Of a stretch of DNA of 64,000 nt, positions 29,130 through 38,213 are shown piece by piece. A model generated the notes under the pieces. It ran no database searches, was not told the DNA's origin, and saw only the letters and a list, made by a program, of their open reading frames with translations. Origin of the DNA: Pseudomonas graminis (GTDB taxonomy: Bacteria > Pseudomonadota > Gammaproteobacteria > Pseudomonadales > Pseudomonadaceae). Position 1 is the stretch's first letter; each line of letters starts with the position of its first letter. The translations under genes were made by a program, and so were the position numbers. The stretch lies in NCBI RefSeq assembly GCF_001705435.1, contig NZ_MDEN01000053.1, forward strand, positions 1 to 64,000. The letters run 5' to 3'.

Positions 29130-29462
29130 CTACACAGGTTTGACAGAGATGACTTCGACATACCTGTATTTTTTTCGAGCAGCTTTCGTCGCCTCCTGTT
29201 CGGCGAGGAGGGTGCTCAGTGTGTCGGCGTCATGGGTTAGCTCGAACGTTTCGCCTTCGAACTCATTGCCCGCCCGCAGTGTAACCCTAAGCCTTGGCGT
29301 AAACGCTTTGGCGGCCTTCTTCTTTGATGGTGGCTTGAGCGGGGAAATTGTCCCGGTATCCGGGACGATTTCTTCCTCAATGGGTTGCGGTTGCGGAGGA
29401 GGGGTGATCGGATCCCCGAACAGCGCGCGACGCATGTCTTCTTCGGTCAATTCTTGATTCAT
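29130..29462 (-). CDS. small hypothetical protein with Pro-rich and basic segments
   Basis: A 110-residue soluble protein: an acidic start (MNQELTEEDMRRALFGD), a proline-rich segment near 19-30, a Lys-rich stretch (PSKKKAAKAF) near 45-54, then a beta-rich C-terminal domain (TPRLRVTLRAGNEFEGETFEL). Convergent with the preceding lipoprotein gene. I do not recognise the family. Confidence 0.55.
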   Translation of the reverse strand: MNQELTEEDMRRALFGDPITPPPQPQPIEEEIVPDTGTISPLKPPSKKKAAKAFTPRLRVTLRAGNEFEGETFELTHDADTLSTLLAEQEATKAARKKYRYVEVISVKPV

Positions 29463-29804
29463 ATAGCGTCTCGGTAGTCATGGAGCAATGTGCATTCTAG
29501 CAGCTAGCCCGACATTGATAGGAATCAGTGGTTTGTTCTGATTGCGTCAACAGCGCTCGAAATCAATGAAGTGGCTTCTGCTTGGGGGTGAGCTCTCTCA
29601 AAGCATGTATTTGCCGTCGTTGCTTTTGCACAGATGTTCTTTAACGGGAAGGGGGCGGCCTTCGTATGTGGGCATTGAGCGGTATAGCGGGCGACTGCGC
29701 TTCTCACGGCACGCCGCGGGTTTAAGTGAGCTCAGGCTCAAAGCGAGTTTAGCTTGAGAGATCAAACGGGCGATGCTCCACTCACGCTGGATCAAGAGCT
29801 GGAA
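29463..29804. other. intergenic region
   Basis: It lies between divergent genes and should carry promoters for both. Reading frames seen here lack any recognisable domain. Confidence 0.35.
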
Positions 29805-30248
29805 ATGACACTCATACTCAGACAAGCAGTTGTCGCCGATCTCCCGGCCATCTACCGAGGAGAGCAGAGCTATATCCGTTCTTGGGAGCCCGACCACGAG
29901 GCTTCCTGGAATTCCCAAGTTGAGAAGCACCTGACACGCTGGGTGGATAATTTCCATCGTCTAAACGTAGCGGTCATGGGCGATCATTTTGCAGGGTATT
30001 CACTTAGGACTCAGGAGGACAATTGCGCCGAGATTTGCACAATCAATGTAGACCCAAGCTACAGGCGTAGCGGTGTTGGAACAGCGCTGTTGTCAGCTTC
30101 TGCGCTAGATGCCAAGAATCAGGGTTTTAGTCGATTGCGCCTGATTGTGCGAGCAGACAACCCTGCGAGGTTCATGTATGAGCGCTTTGGCTTTGTATGC
30201 ACAGGTACCGGCGCACATGATTATCTGACGTATGAGTGCTGTGCTTGA
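29805..30248 (+). CDS. GNAT-family N-acetyltransferase
   Basis: A 147-residue protein starting at the ATG at 29805. The GNAT fold is clear: TLILRQAVVADLPAIYRGE at the start, EICTINVDPSYRRSGVGTALL near 80-100 with the acetyl-CoA-binding R-x-x-G-x-G-like loop (RRSGVG), then LRLIVRADNPARFMYERFGF near 115-134. The substrate is unknown. The gene is followed at once by a LysR remnant, so its downstream context has been rearranged. The longer frame from 29754 adds 17 residues that do not fit the family. Confidence 0.85.
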   Translation: MTLILRQAVVADLPAIYRGEQSYIRSWEPDHEASWNSQVEKHLTRWVDNFHRLNVAVMGDHFAGYSLRTQEDNCAEICTINVDPSYRRSGVGTALLSASALDAKNQGFSRLRLIVRADNPARFMYERFGFVCTGTGAHDYLTYECCA

Positions 30249-30712
30249 CGCCTCACGGCGCCGCCGATACCACAGCCAGAAAGCTGGGCGCTTGGCTTGC
30301 TGCGCATGCTCCTCACTGGAGGCCCATCTCATCCCTGGACCTGCGCGAACTTCGCCCTGAGAATGATACCTATCAATGCGAGCTGTCGCAGACTGGCTAT
30401 CAGCTCGACCCGCTCAGTCTTCGGCGTAACGGGGCCAACGACCTGGTTTTGTCTATCGCACCAACGGTCGAGCTGCCTAATTGGATATGATCGTGCCACA
30501 GGTTCTCGAGCTAGCCGCTGATGCTTCAGGCGGCAGCCGCAGGGCATGGGATTGCATTAGGATGGCGTCGAACTGCCGGGAAGCTTATTCAAGAGGGGGC
30601 TTTGATGCAACCTTGTGAAGAAAGTGTTCATCTCCCGCATGCAATTTCTGTTTATAAAAAAAGCGGTGCAGATGAGCGTATTGAAGTCGACGCGCTACTG
30701 GGCTGGCTTTAA
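30241..30712 (+). pseudogene. remnant of a LysR-type regulator (substrate-binding domain)
   Basis: Two frames carry recognisable LysR effector-domain sequence. 30250-30490 reads ISSLDLRELRPENDTYQCE and further, ending early. 30521-30712 reads MLQAAAAGHGIALGWRRTAG, then LIQEGALMQPCEES and a final ISVYKKSG. The N-terminal helix-turn-helix and the linking region are absent, and the two pieces are out of frame. It is dead. The family assignment rests on the effector-domain tail. Confidence 0.6.
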
Positions 30713-30884
30713 GAACAATTGCTCACCTGGCGCTGATAATCTAGTTTCGATCCGTACCTTGAGAACCCTACGTGATCGAGGTCAACCAAGTGCGCTAGCT
30801 GCGCGACCGTAGCAAACTGAGCAAGTGACTGCTCACACGCGAACGGCTAACATCGGTGATGTCATAACATCCTGGGAGCTATAC

Positions 30885-31253
30885 ATGTCGCGTCTTGCCG
30901 AATTCCGCAAACTGGAACAACAGCTCGCAGCTCAGCTCGCCGAGCTTGAAACGATGAAAAACGACAGTGGTTTGAAGAAAGAAATCGAGTTTGAAAGCAA
31001 ACTGCGCGGCCTGCTGGGTGAATACGGTTTCAGCATGAGAGAAGTTGTCGGCATTCTCGATCCGCAGGCAGCTAGTGGTCGGGAATCTGCTCCAGTCGCT
31101 GCCGAGAAAAAGACTCACAAGGCCCGCGAAATGAAGGTTTATAAAAACCCGCTGACAGGTGAGGTCGTTCAAACCAAGGGCGGCAACCACAAGCTTCTGA
31201 AAGCTTGGAAAGGCCAGTTCGGCGATGAGGTCGAGAATTGGCTCGTCAGGTGA
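30885..31253 (+). CDS. MvaT/MvaU-type H-NS-like xenogeneic silencer
   Basis: A 122-residue protein starting at the ATG at 30885. The N-terminal coiled coil MSRLAEFRKLEQQLAAQLAE and the FESKLRGLLGEYGFSMREVV stretch are typical of the Pseudomonas MvaT family. The C-terminal AT-DNA-binding part has KVYKNPLTGEVVQTKGGNHK followed by LKAWKGQFG. MvaT proteins bind AT-rich DNA, oligomerise and silence acquired genes. Here the gene lies about 1.1 kb from an AT-rich biosynthetic block, which may be one of its targets (inference). A good intrinsic terminator follows at 31272. It is probably an island-borne paralogue of the core-genome copy. Confidence 0.9.
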   Translation: MSRLAEFRKLEQQLAAQLAELETMKNDSGLKKEIEFESKLRGLLGEYGFSMREVVGILDPQAASGRESAPVAAEKKTHKAREMKVYKNPLTGEVVQTKGGNHKLLKAWKGQFGDEVENWLVR

Positions 31254-31271
31254 GCTATTGATTTTGAATCA

Positions 31272-31293
31272 GCCGTCATAAGACGGTTTTTTT
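31272..31293 (+). terminator. intrinsic terminator after the MvaT-like gene
   Basis: A stem with arms ccgtc and gacgg, a four-base loop and a run of seven T directly after, 18 bp past the stop codon. A standard Rho-independent terminator. Confidence 0.85.
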
Positions 31294-32416
31294 CGATCTC
31301 CAATTTCTTTTAACCCAATAAGAGGAAAGCACAGCGGCGATCATCCGAGATGCGCCCTTCAAACCGGAAGTATATCAAGCGCCCCCCCGTAACTGAACGC
31401 GCGTGGCAGTTCACGTGGGCCCTGTCGAGCTATCGCACCGGGGGATTACCAAGCTGCTAGCACTCGCGACGTACGACATCGTCCACTTGTCGTCATCGAC
31501 ATCACCGAATTGCAATAGGGTCGAAATCTCGATCGAAACTTGCTTTCACTGAGGCGTTCAAGAATCCCTGCTGGGTCACCAAGCTTTGATTCTGCAGCTG
31601 CATATCCTTGACACGGTTGGTTATCTGCTCAGTCTCAGCTTCGGTAATTTTCCGTGATTTCCGGGCTGAGCTGATATCGGCAGCTAGGACATTTGCCCGC
31701 GCCGATATGTGAGCTTGTCGAACATCAGAGATCTGCCCACCCGTCTTACCGGCCAGCGAATGTTGTGCCTGGAGATCGCAATTTAGGAGTTTAGGGCTAA
31801 TGGCTCATCGTACAATAACGTCAAGGATCTCGATAAACACGGTCTTAAGCTGGCTCTAGGCAACGGGCCGCTTATGATCTATTTCTGAGTAAAACTCTCC
31901 CGTACCCCACGCTGGAGCGCGCAGCAACCCGAGCGTGCGCCGCTGCCTCGATCTTACAGAGTGGGCCTTGGTTAGTAACGGACGCGAGACAACGCGCGCG
32001 AACACTGTCCAATCACCTTGCGGCAGGAGAATTTGGCCTTCAATTTTATCGGGGCGCCCTTTTCTATTACCAACCAACATTGGAGTTAGCTATAATAATC
32101 GGAAAGTAACTTAAATATATTGCGATCAGTGCCCCTTTTTTGCTATGAGATGAGAAAGGCGCAGATTTCAAAGTGGTAACTCGAGAAAACTTAATATTGC
32201 TAACCGACATGTTCCGCGCGATTCTTTAGATCAGGCGCCGATCGAGGCTTGTGAAAAACAACTTCAGCTGCTAGTATTTTTGACGTGCATGTATCCTACG
32301 CGAATATCGCCAATGAGGTTAGTTAGATAGGATTCGGCAAGGCCGTGCATGAAGTCACAAATTTGGATTGAATCGATGTTTTGTCGTCGATTACTGTTGA
32401 TACAAGGATGAAGCTT
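31294..32416. other. long region with decayed sequence before the AT-rich block
   Basis: I see no complete gene. On the minus strand, 31502-31804 is open for about 100 codons and encodes a helical, Gln/Ser-rich stretch (RSRKITEAETEQITNRV) without a start codon, probably a remnant. The base composition becomes AT-rich from about 32090, where the promoter of the first exporter gene should be. Confidence 0.4.
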
Positions 32417-33346
32417 ATGAAGTTGACAATCAAAGGTTTGAAGGGTTGTGTCTGTTTAATATTGGCAATGATGCTGTGGTCAAGTGCTTTTATTGCTGTA
32501 AAAATAGCTTTACTGGAAATAACGCCTTTTTTATTAATATTCTCTCGATTGGTGTTGGGAAGCATTTTCTTTTTGATATTTTGGAGGTTCAAAGGATGTG
32601 CCCGCATTGCGCGAAAGGATATTTTTCTATTGTTGCTAATGGGGCTGTTTGAACCATGTTTATATTTTATGTGCGAAACTACCGCGCTTCAATACACAAC
32701 AGCATCGCAGGCGGGAATCGTTTTCGCATTCCTGCCTATTTTCATAATAATTTTTAGCCTAATGTTCTTTGGTGAAAGGCCGACACTGTTCCAATGTGTG
32801 GGGGGGGGGCTAGCAATTTTAGGAGTAATTGTCTTAAACCTGTACGGTGCTCAAAGTGAGCATGGAGTGAATCCTGTAAAAGGCAATCTGCTAGAGCTGT
32901 TCGCAATAGCTTGCGCTGCAGGATATACAATAATGCTGAAAAAGCTGTCCGGTGATTATTCTCCATTTTTTCTTGCTGGTGTTCAGAGCTTTATTGGTAC
33001 AATATTTTTTCTTCCCTTTGCATGGTTGGATTCTGATGCTTCCGGCGAAATCGGCTTGCAAAGTGTTGTAGCAGTTGTTTATCTTGGGGTGATAGTCACA
33101 GCGGGAGCCTACATTCTTTTTAACATCGGCATGACCTCTGTTACCGCTACGCAAGGCGGAATGTATTTTAATTTAATACCAATTTTCACTTTATTGCTAT
33201 CGGTGATTATACTCGATGAAAGTATAAGCTCCGGGCAGGTTACATCAATGGCGCTTGTAATTTTTGGGGTTTCGATTGGGCTGATTAACCGCCACCAACT
33301 CCTTATTTTTTTTCGTCTAAAGAGATTATGTGGTAGCGAAAAATAA
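32417..33346 (+). CDS. EamA/DMT-superfamily transporter (first exporter of the AT-rich cluster)
   Basis: A 309-residue membrane protein with about ten hydrophobic helices in two EamA repeats. The start is CLILAMMLWSSAFIAVKIAL, and the second repeat begins near LFAIACAAGYTIMLKKL. The ATG at 32417 has an AAGGA ribosome site eight bases upstream, so I prefer it to 32381 or 32408. Family members export small metabolites such as amino acids. The clustering with ligase, amidotransferase and methyltransferase genes suggests product export or self-protection (inference). A ten-G tract at 32800-32809 lies inside the coding region (V-G-G-G), so slippage would shift the frame. AT-rich relative to the rest of the window. 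Confidence 0.88.
   Translation: MKLTIKGLKGCVCLILAMMLWSSAFIAVKIALLEITPFLLIFSRLVLGSIFFLIFWRFKGCARIARKDIFLLLLMGLFEPCLYFMCETTALQYTTASQAGIVFAFLPIFIIIFSLMFFGERPTLFQCVGGGLAILGVIVLNLYGAQSEHGVNPVKGNLLELFAIACAAGYTIMLKKLSGDYSPFFLAGVQSFIGTIFFLPFAWLDSDASGEIGLQSVVAVVYLGVIVTAGAYILFNIGMTSVTATQGGMYFNLIPIFTLLLSVIILDESISSGQVTSMALVIFGVSIGLINRHQLLIFFRLKRLCGSEK
32800..32809 (+). repeat. ten-G tract inside the exporter gene
   Basis: Ten G in a row lie in an otherwise AT-rich coding sequence. In the present register the frame is open. Gain or loss of one base would truncate the exporter, as in a contingency locus. Confidence 0.75.
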
Positions 33347-34278
33347 TACATTAAACTCTCTAAATTGTATAAATGGCAGACAGCTCTAGCCTAGAGTAGC
33401 GATCTCAAGCGGCGGTTTGTGTTCAGAGTGATGCCTGCTTGCCTTGCTGCTTGCCGTCATGATCTGAACAGAGACGGCGCGGTGCGCACCCTTGCGGATC
33501 CAGCAGTTCTCCGTAACAGAGCCGCGCTGAATATTTCAAACGCTTGCATTGAACTCATTAATTGCAACACGGAAATAAAGTTCTTCAATGGCAGAGTTAG
33601 ATATACATGCCGGTGAACCTCATACGTTTCTCCAGGTAGCGCGCATTACTGGGGAGTTTAATGGCGTGTGTTTGATATCCATCTAGTCGTTAAGAACCAA
33701 AAGTTATCCACACTGGTAGCCGAGATGTCCGCTATCGGTGCCATGCTGTGACAGATCCGTTGAGGCTCGTCAATGCGCAGTACTTGCTAGATTGCCCTCA
33801 CCAGTGCTTCAAGTAGCAAAAAGGGTGTGGGCCGCGCCTAGGTCACTAGGACTTCCAAGCTTAAGCCAGGAATGGTTATACCAGCAGGTTATGGCGAAGG
33901 GGGAAATGCGGCCGTCAGTCTTATTCGACCGTCTGCCTACTTGCGCCGCTGAACAAGCGCTTGACGACCGGCGCGCGTGCTGATAGCGTGGCAGTCGATT
34001 TATTTTAGCAAAAGGACGGCTGAAAATGTCTATACCCTTCCATTCCCACATCACACATCTTAATAATTTGGCTCATGATCTCGGATCGTGCACCTCATCG
34101 AGTGTCATCTCAGATACCTTAATTGCATTGCATTACAAGCAATGATCGGGTTAGAGATTCCGACTTTATCGGGGCTCCATAGCAAATTCCTCGAATGCTG
34201 AATTACTCTAAGAATGCATTCTGAGCTTTAAGCATTTGGCTGCGCGACGCATCGTTTATTTTAGCCGAGCATATATGT
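33347..34278. other. non-coding gap between the two exporter genes
   Basis: About 930 bp without a convincing gene. A short plus-strand frame at 33738-33983 contains a stretch (SLSQEWLYQQVMAKGEMRP) that faintly resembles an IS30-type transposase, but this is too weak to call. The gap suggests that something was lost or inserted between the two transporters. The promoter for the 34279 gene should lie at its right end, in AT-rich DNA. Confidence 0.35.
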
Positions 34279-35208
34279 ATGACACGCATCAGAATTTTTC
34301 AAGGCGAGTCACTGGGACTGCTATTAGTGCTTTCGTACGTCATTTTATCGTCAACCAAAGATATAATTCTAGAAAGAATTCTCAGCATTTCCAATCCGGC
34401 TGATTATTTGGTGATAGTTTTTGGCATCGCAACCGTAATTTACTGGCTGGTAGGTAAAGTTACACCTTACGTACCGCCCAAGCGCTTTTCGACACAGGCA
34501 GTTTTGCCTGCGATGCTAGCGCTCAATATCGTGACGCTGGGAAATTGGTTCGGGCTTTATTATTCATTAAAATATCTATCAGCCCCAGCAGTTTCAGTGC
34601 TTTATGCAGGGGTCATTCCTGTTGCGACTCTCATCATCAACGCTGCGATCAGAAAAACTATCGCACCCCGACGTGAGCTTCTCTGCGCAGGGGGGCTGTT
34701 TTTAATTGCATTTTATTGGTTTGCGGAAAGCTTGTCAGTTACAGCTTACCAAAATACTGTACTGGGATTAACTTTCTTGATAGGGTCTGCATGTACAATT
34801 GCTTCAACTACTGTTCTCTCAAAAAAATTGTCTGACGCTCAAGTACCTACCGCGGTAGTCATGGCGCATAGATTTTATATATTGCTTCTAGTCGCTCTTG
34901 CACTGGCCTCGCCTATTTCATCCATTATACGCGTGCTCTTTGACAATATTTTGGTAGTGTTGTTCGTAGCTGTGGGAGGAACAGTTGTCAGTTTGTGGGC
35001 TTTACAAAAAGGGATCGAAAAAACTGACCCCATGACTACTAACTTGATTATATCCGCAGGGCCTGTCATTACGTTGGCCATGTATCCTATTCTTTCAGGG
35101 GGATCAAGCCTATCAATTAGCACCTATTTTGCGGCAGCGGCCGTTACGTTGATATCCATGACCAATGCTTTCTATAAAGCGCGTTCCAACATGATGATAA
35201 AGACATGA
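34279..35208 (+). CDS. EamA/DMT-superfamily transporter, second exporter
   Basis: A 309-residue membrane protein with about ten helices (LGLLLVLSYVILSSTKDIIL at the start, FAAAAVTLISMTNAFYK at the end). Layout and length match the DMT superfamily, although it is not closely similar by eye to the exporter at 32417. Its stop overlaps the start of the ATP-grasp gene by four bases (ATGA), so it is translationally coupled to the biosynthetic genes and is probably the dedicated exporter of their product. Confidence 0.8.
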   Translation: MTRIRIFQGESLGLLLVLSYVILSSTKDIILERILSISNPADYLVIVFGIATVIYWLVGKVTPYVPPKRFSTQAVLPAMLALNIVTLGNWFGLYYSLKYLSAPAVSVLYAGVIPVATLIINAAIRKTIAPRRELLCAGGLFLIAFYWFAESLSVTAYQNTVLGLTFLIGSACTIASTTVLSKKLSDAQVPTAVVMAHRFYILLLVALALASPISSIIRVLFDNILVVLFVAVGGTVVSLWALQKGIEKTDPMTTNLIISAGPVITLAMYPILSGGSSLSISTYFAAAAVTLISMTNAFYKARSNMMIKT

Positions 35209-36479
35209 ATAATAGTTGTTCTGACTTAGATACGATCCAGATTGAAAGTTGGCTGGTGGTGGACGGTTACTCAAGTGGGGCGCTCTATGCTCCGCTTTTG
35301 AGAAAAAAAGGCTACAATGTTTATCATTTATCCTCCACGGAACGAAGCGAACACGCTGATCGTTTAACTAGCACTTTTGTAGCTGATGATTATGATCGCA
35401 CCTTTTATCATAATGGTGATGTTGATCAAATACTCAGCCAAATATCTTGCATCGAAGGTCTACGCTATATCGTAGCGGGGTGTGAAACCGGGGTTGAGCT
35501 CGCGGACATCATGAGTTCTGCATTAGGCTTAGTTGGGAATGGTTGCGAGCTCAGTACCGCGCGGCGCAATAAATTGCTGATGGCTCAGGCCCTATTGGCA
35601 AAGGGTGTCCGTGCGGCTCAATCGTTCGAAGTATCGTCTATCGATGAATTGCTAAATATAGAAAACACCCTTGGGTATCCTTTAGTGGTCAAGCCGCTTT
35701 CGAGCGCTGCCTCTGATGATGTTTATATTTGCCATTCGCCCGACGAAGCACGAGCGGCATTAAGCCGAATTCTTGGAAAAAGAAATGTGCTTGGAATTTT
35801 TAATTCCACCGCATTGGTACAACAGCTTTTGCGCGGTACCCAATACGTGGTGAATACTGCCAGTTCCGCCGGGCAACACAACATAGTGGAAATCTGGAAA
35901 GATCACAGATTTGATAAAGGCTCGGCTTATGTTTACGACCGTGAGGAGCTTCAGCCTCGACTGGGTCATGAACAGGAGGTAGTCGATTATTGCAAACAAG
36001 TGCTAGATGCTCTTGATATCACTTATGGCCCGGCGCACATTGAATTAATGGTTGACCAAGGCATACCTACCTTAATTGAGCTTGGTACCCGTCCCGCCGG
36101 TGGCATCCAGCACGACGTTATGACCGATGCCCAAGGCTTTTCACATGTGGATGCCACGATTAGCGTACTGGTAGGTGATTTGGAGTGGATAGATCTTACT
36201 CATCAGGCTACGACGAAAGCTGTCTACGCCGTAGCGCTTGTAAGTGACGTCGATGGTTATCTGAAAGGGTATAAAAATCTTGATACCGTAAAAGGGTTGG
36301 CATCATTCAAAACGCTTACTGGACTACCCGCTATAGGGAGCAAGCTGAGCATTACCCGCGACATTGCATCTCAGCCTGGGCTCCTTATGCTTTCAAACGA
36401 TGATTCAGACCAAATACGTGCCGATTACGATACCTTTCGGACACTTGAGAGACATGGATTTTTTATAATATCAGACTAA
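35205..36479 (+). CDS. ATP-grasp ligase, L-amino-acid-ligase-like
   Basis: A 424-residue ATP-grasp enzyme. The N-terminal pre-ATP-grasp domain (SWLVVDGYSSGALYAPLLRKKG) resembles those of L-amino acid ligases of the BacD type. The ATP-grasp core has GYPLVVKPLSSAASDDVYIC near 162-181, and the Mg/ATP-binding end has HIELMVDQGIPTLIELGTRPAGG near 280-302. Such enzymes join two amino acids, or an acid and an amine, with ATP cleavage to ADP. It is coupled to the upstream exporter and lies 11 bp before the asparagine-synthetase-like gene. Substrates cannot be read from the sequence. A dipeptide or amide product is the likeliest reading. Confidence 0.85.
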   Translation: MNNSCSDLDTIQIESWLVVDGYSSGALYAPLLRKKGYNVYHLSSTERSEHADRLTSTFVADDYDRTFYHNGDVDQILSQISCIEGLRYIVAGCETGVELADIMSSALGLVGNGCELSTARRNKLLMAQALLAKGVRAAQSFEVSSIDELLNIENTLGYPLVVKPLSSAASDDVYICHSPDEARAALSRILGKRNVLGIFNSTALVQQLLRGTQYVVNTASSAGQHNIVEIWKDHRFDKGSAYVYDREELQPRLGHEQEVVDYCKQVLDALDITYGPAHIELMVDQGIPTLIELGTRPAGGIQHDVMTDAQGFSHVDATISVLVGDLEWIDLTHQATTKAVYAVALVSDVDGYLKGYKNLDTVKGLASFKTLTGLPAIGSKLSITRDIASQPGLLMLSNDDSDQIRADYDTFRTLERHGFFIISD

Positions 36480-36490
36480 GGAGAGTAAAA

Positions 36491-38050
36491 ATGTGCGGTA
36501 TATTTCTATCAGTAACACCCCACAATAATATAGGCACCGCTTACGCTAATTTCCAAAATTTGAGGCACCGAGGGCCTGACTCGAGTACCTTCAAAAACAT
36601 TCCTTTTCCCCTAGCCCGGGAATTTTCAATTGCTTATGGCTTCCATCGCCTTGCGATCAACGACCGCACGCACAAAGGCGATCAACCTTTTTACTTCGAT
36701 GATGGATCCTTTGTAATTTGCAACGGCGAAATCTACAATCATGCCGCCCTAAAAGAAACGTTTCTTGCTGGCACCTCATTTTTGTCAGGCTCCGATTGCG
36801 AGGTACTTCTACCACTTTATAAAAAACTGGGTATTGAGTTCGTAGATCATCTTGAAGGTGAGTTTGCACTGGTAATTTTTGATGCGAGTACATCTCAAAT
36901 CATCGCGGCCAGGGATAGTGTGGGGGTGCGTCCGTTATACGTGTCAACGCATGAGTCTATACAAGGTCTGACTATCTCTTCTGAACTCAAGGGTATAACC
37001 CATGGGGACGCCCGTCACTTTCCACCTGGACAGGTGACGTCTTGGTCTCTCACTCAGGTAGAAACCCGTCCGTTTAGCAACATGTCTAGCCACTTGCTGC
37101 CTAAAAGTGCACTCAGTATTGAGGATTCTGCCGAAGCGCTAAGAGCAACAGTTGAGCAATCAGTTATTTCTCGGCTGCATGCTGATGTTCCAGTCGGGTG
37201 TTTTCTGTCCGGCGGAATTGACTCAAGTGCTGTAGCGGCATTGGCCGCAAAATATTATGGGAAGCCCATTTCCACCTTTACACTTCGGATTGAAGGGCTG
37301 CCCAACGAAGATGCGACTTATGCCAAGGAGGTCGCGTCGCATATTGGCTCCGTTCACTATGAAATCGTTACTGATCTGGATGAGATTTTTTCTCTCATTG
37401 ACGAGGTAATTGAAATCTCTGAAACATTTAATTTCGAAATGCTACCTAACCTGATACTAGTCTACCTAGTTGCGCGGTATGTACGACAGAATACTGACAT
37501 TAAAGTACTGCTCGATGGCACTGGCCCCGACGAAATGCTCGGTGGCTATTGGTTTTTTCGAGACGCGCCAACCATTGATGATTTTGAGTCAGAAACAGTT
37601 AAACAGCTCGCTGAAATGCATAGGACTGAATTGCTCGGAGATCGGGTGGTCTCTTACTTCGGACTTGAGATGCGTTATCCGTATTTGGACACACGAGTGA
37701 CCACTCTCCTAAACCAAATCCCGCCGGAGCAAAAATTCGTGCAGGTTTATGGTTACGAGAAACGTATCCTCCGATTAGCCATGGAAAATCTTCTCCCCGC
37801 AGCGGTTGTCTGGCGCAAAAAACTTGGCATGACACATGGCGCTGGTGAAAACTTTGAGAATATCTTTGATAAGGAAATTCGCCGACGTCTTGGCACGCAA
37901 GATAACCAAGAGTCGCACGCTCGAATCTTGGGAATTGAGGAATATTATAAGGATGTATTCTATAAAAGCTATCCCAAAGGTCAGAGCGTCGAGTGCAATG
38001 TCACTGCACTGCCATGGCGAGCGGATGACCCCATTGCAATCTGGAGATAG
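36491..38050 (+). CDS. glutamine-dependent asparagine-synthetase-family amidotransferase
   Basis: A 519-residue enzyme of the AsnB family with a strong ribosome site (aaggag) before its ATG. Cys2 is the glutaminase nucleophile (MCGIF). LRHRGPDSS near 25-33 and CNGEIYNH near 77-84 complete the class II glutaminase. The synthetase half has the pyrophosphate loop SGGIDSSAV near 239-247 and LLDGTGPDEMLGGY near 340-353. Because Cys2 is kept, it is not a beta-lactam-synthetase-type variant that has lost glutaminase activity. It is shorter than housekeeping AsnB and lies in an AT-rich metabolic cluster, so a specialised acyl substrate is likely (inference). Confidence 0.9.
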   Translation: MCGIFLSVTPHNNIGTAYANFQNLRHRGPDSSTFKNIPFPLAREFSIAYGFHRLAINDRTHKGDQPFYFDDGSFVICNGEIYNHAALKETFLAGTSFLSGSDCEVLLPLYKKLGIEFVDHLEGEFALVIFDASTSQIIAARDSVGVRPLYVSTHESIQGLTISSELKGITHGDARHFPPGQVTSWSLTQVETRPFSNMSSHLLPKSALSIEDSAEALRATVEQSVISRLHADVPVGCFLSGGIDSSAVAALAAKYYGKPISTFTLRIEGLPNEDATYAKEVASHIGSVHYEIVTDLDEIFSLIDEVIEISETFNFEMLPNLILVYLVARYVRQNTDIKVLLDGTGPDEMLGGYWFFRDAPTIDDFESETVKQLAEMHRTELLGDRVVSYFGLEMRYPYLDTRVTTLLNQIPPEQKFVQVYGYEKRILRLAMENLLPAAVVWRKKLGMTHGAGENFENIFDKEIRRRLGTQDNQESHARILGIEEYYKDVFYKSYPKGQSVECNVTALPWRADDPIAIWR

Positions 38051-38213
38051 CAGTCCTCTCTGTTGAGCTGTAAAGCTTTTGGAGAAGCGCTTCATTAGTT
38101 TGGAGCGCACCTTGTTGCGTCTGGAATTCGTTACGTTTATTTTTATCCGAATAACGATCGCAACCCAATTTATCGTTCATTAGCATCTACGTTAATTTCA
38201 GCAGGTAGCACTT

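Noticed and set aside
33738..33983. Possible IS30-type transposase fragment
   Set aside because: Only a faint resemblance over about 20 residues, with no DDE motif.
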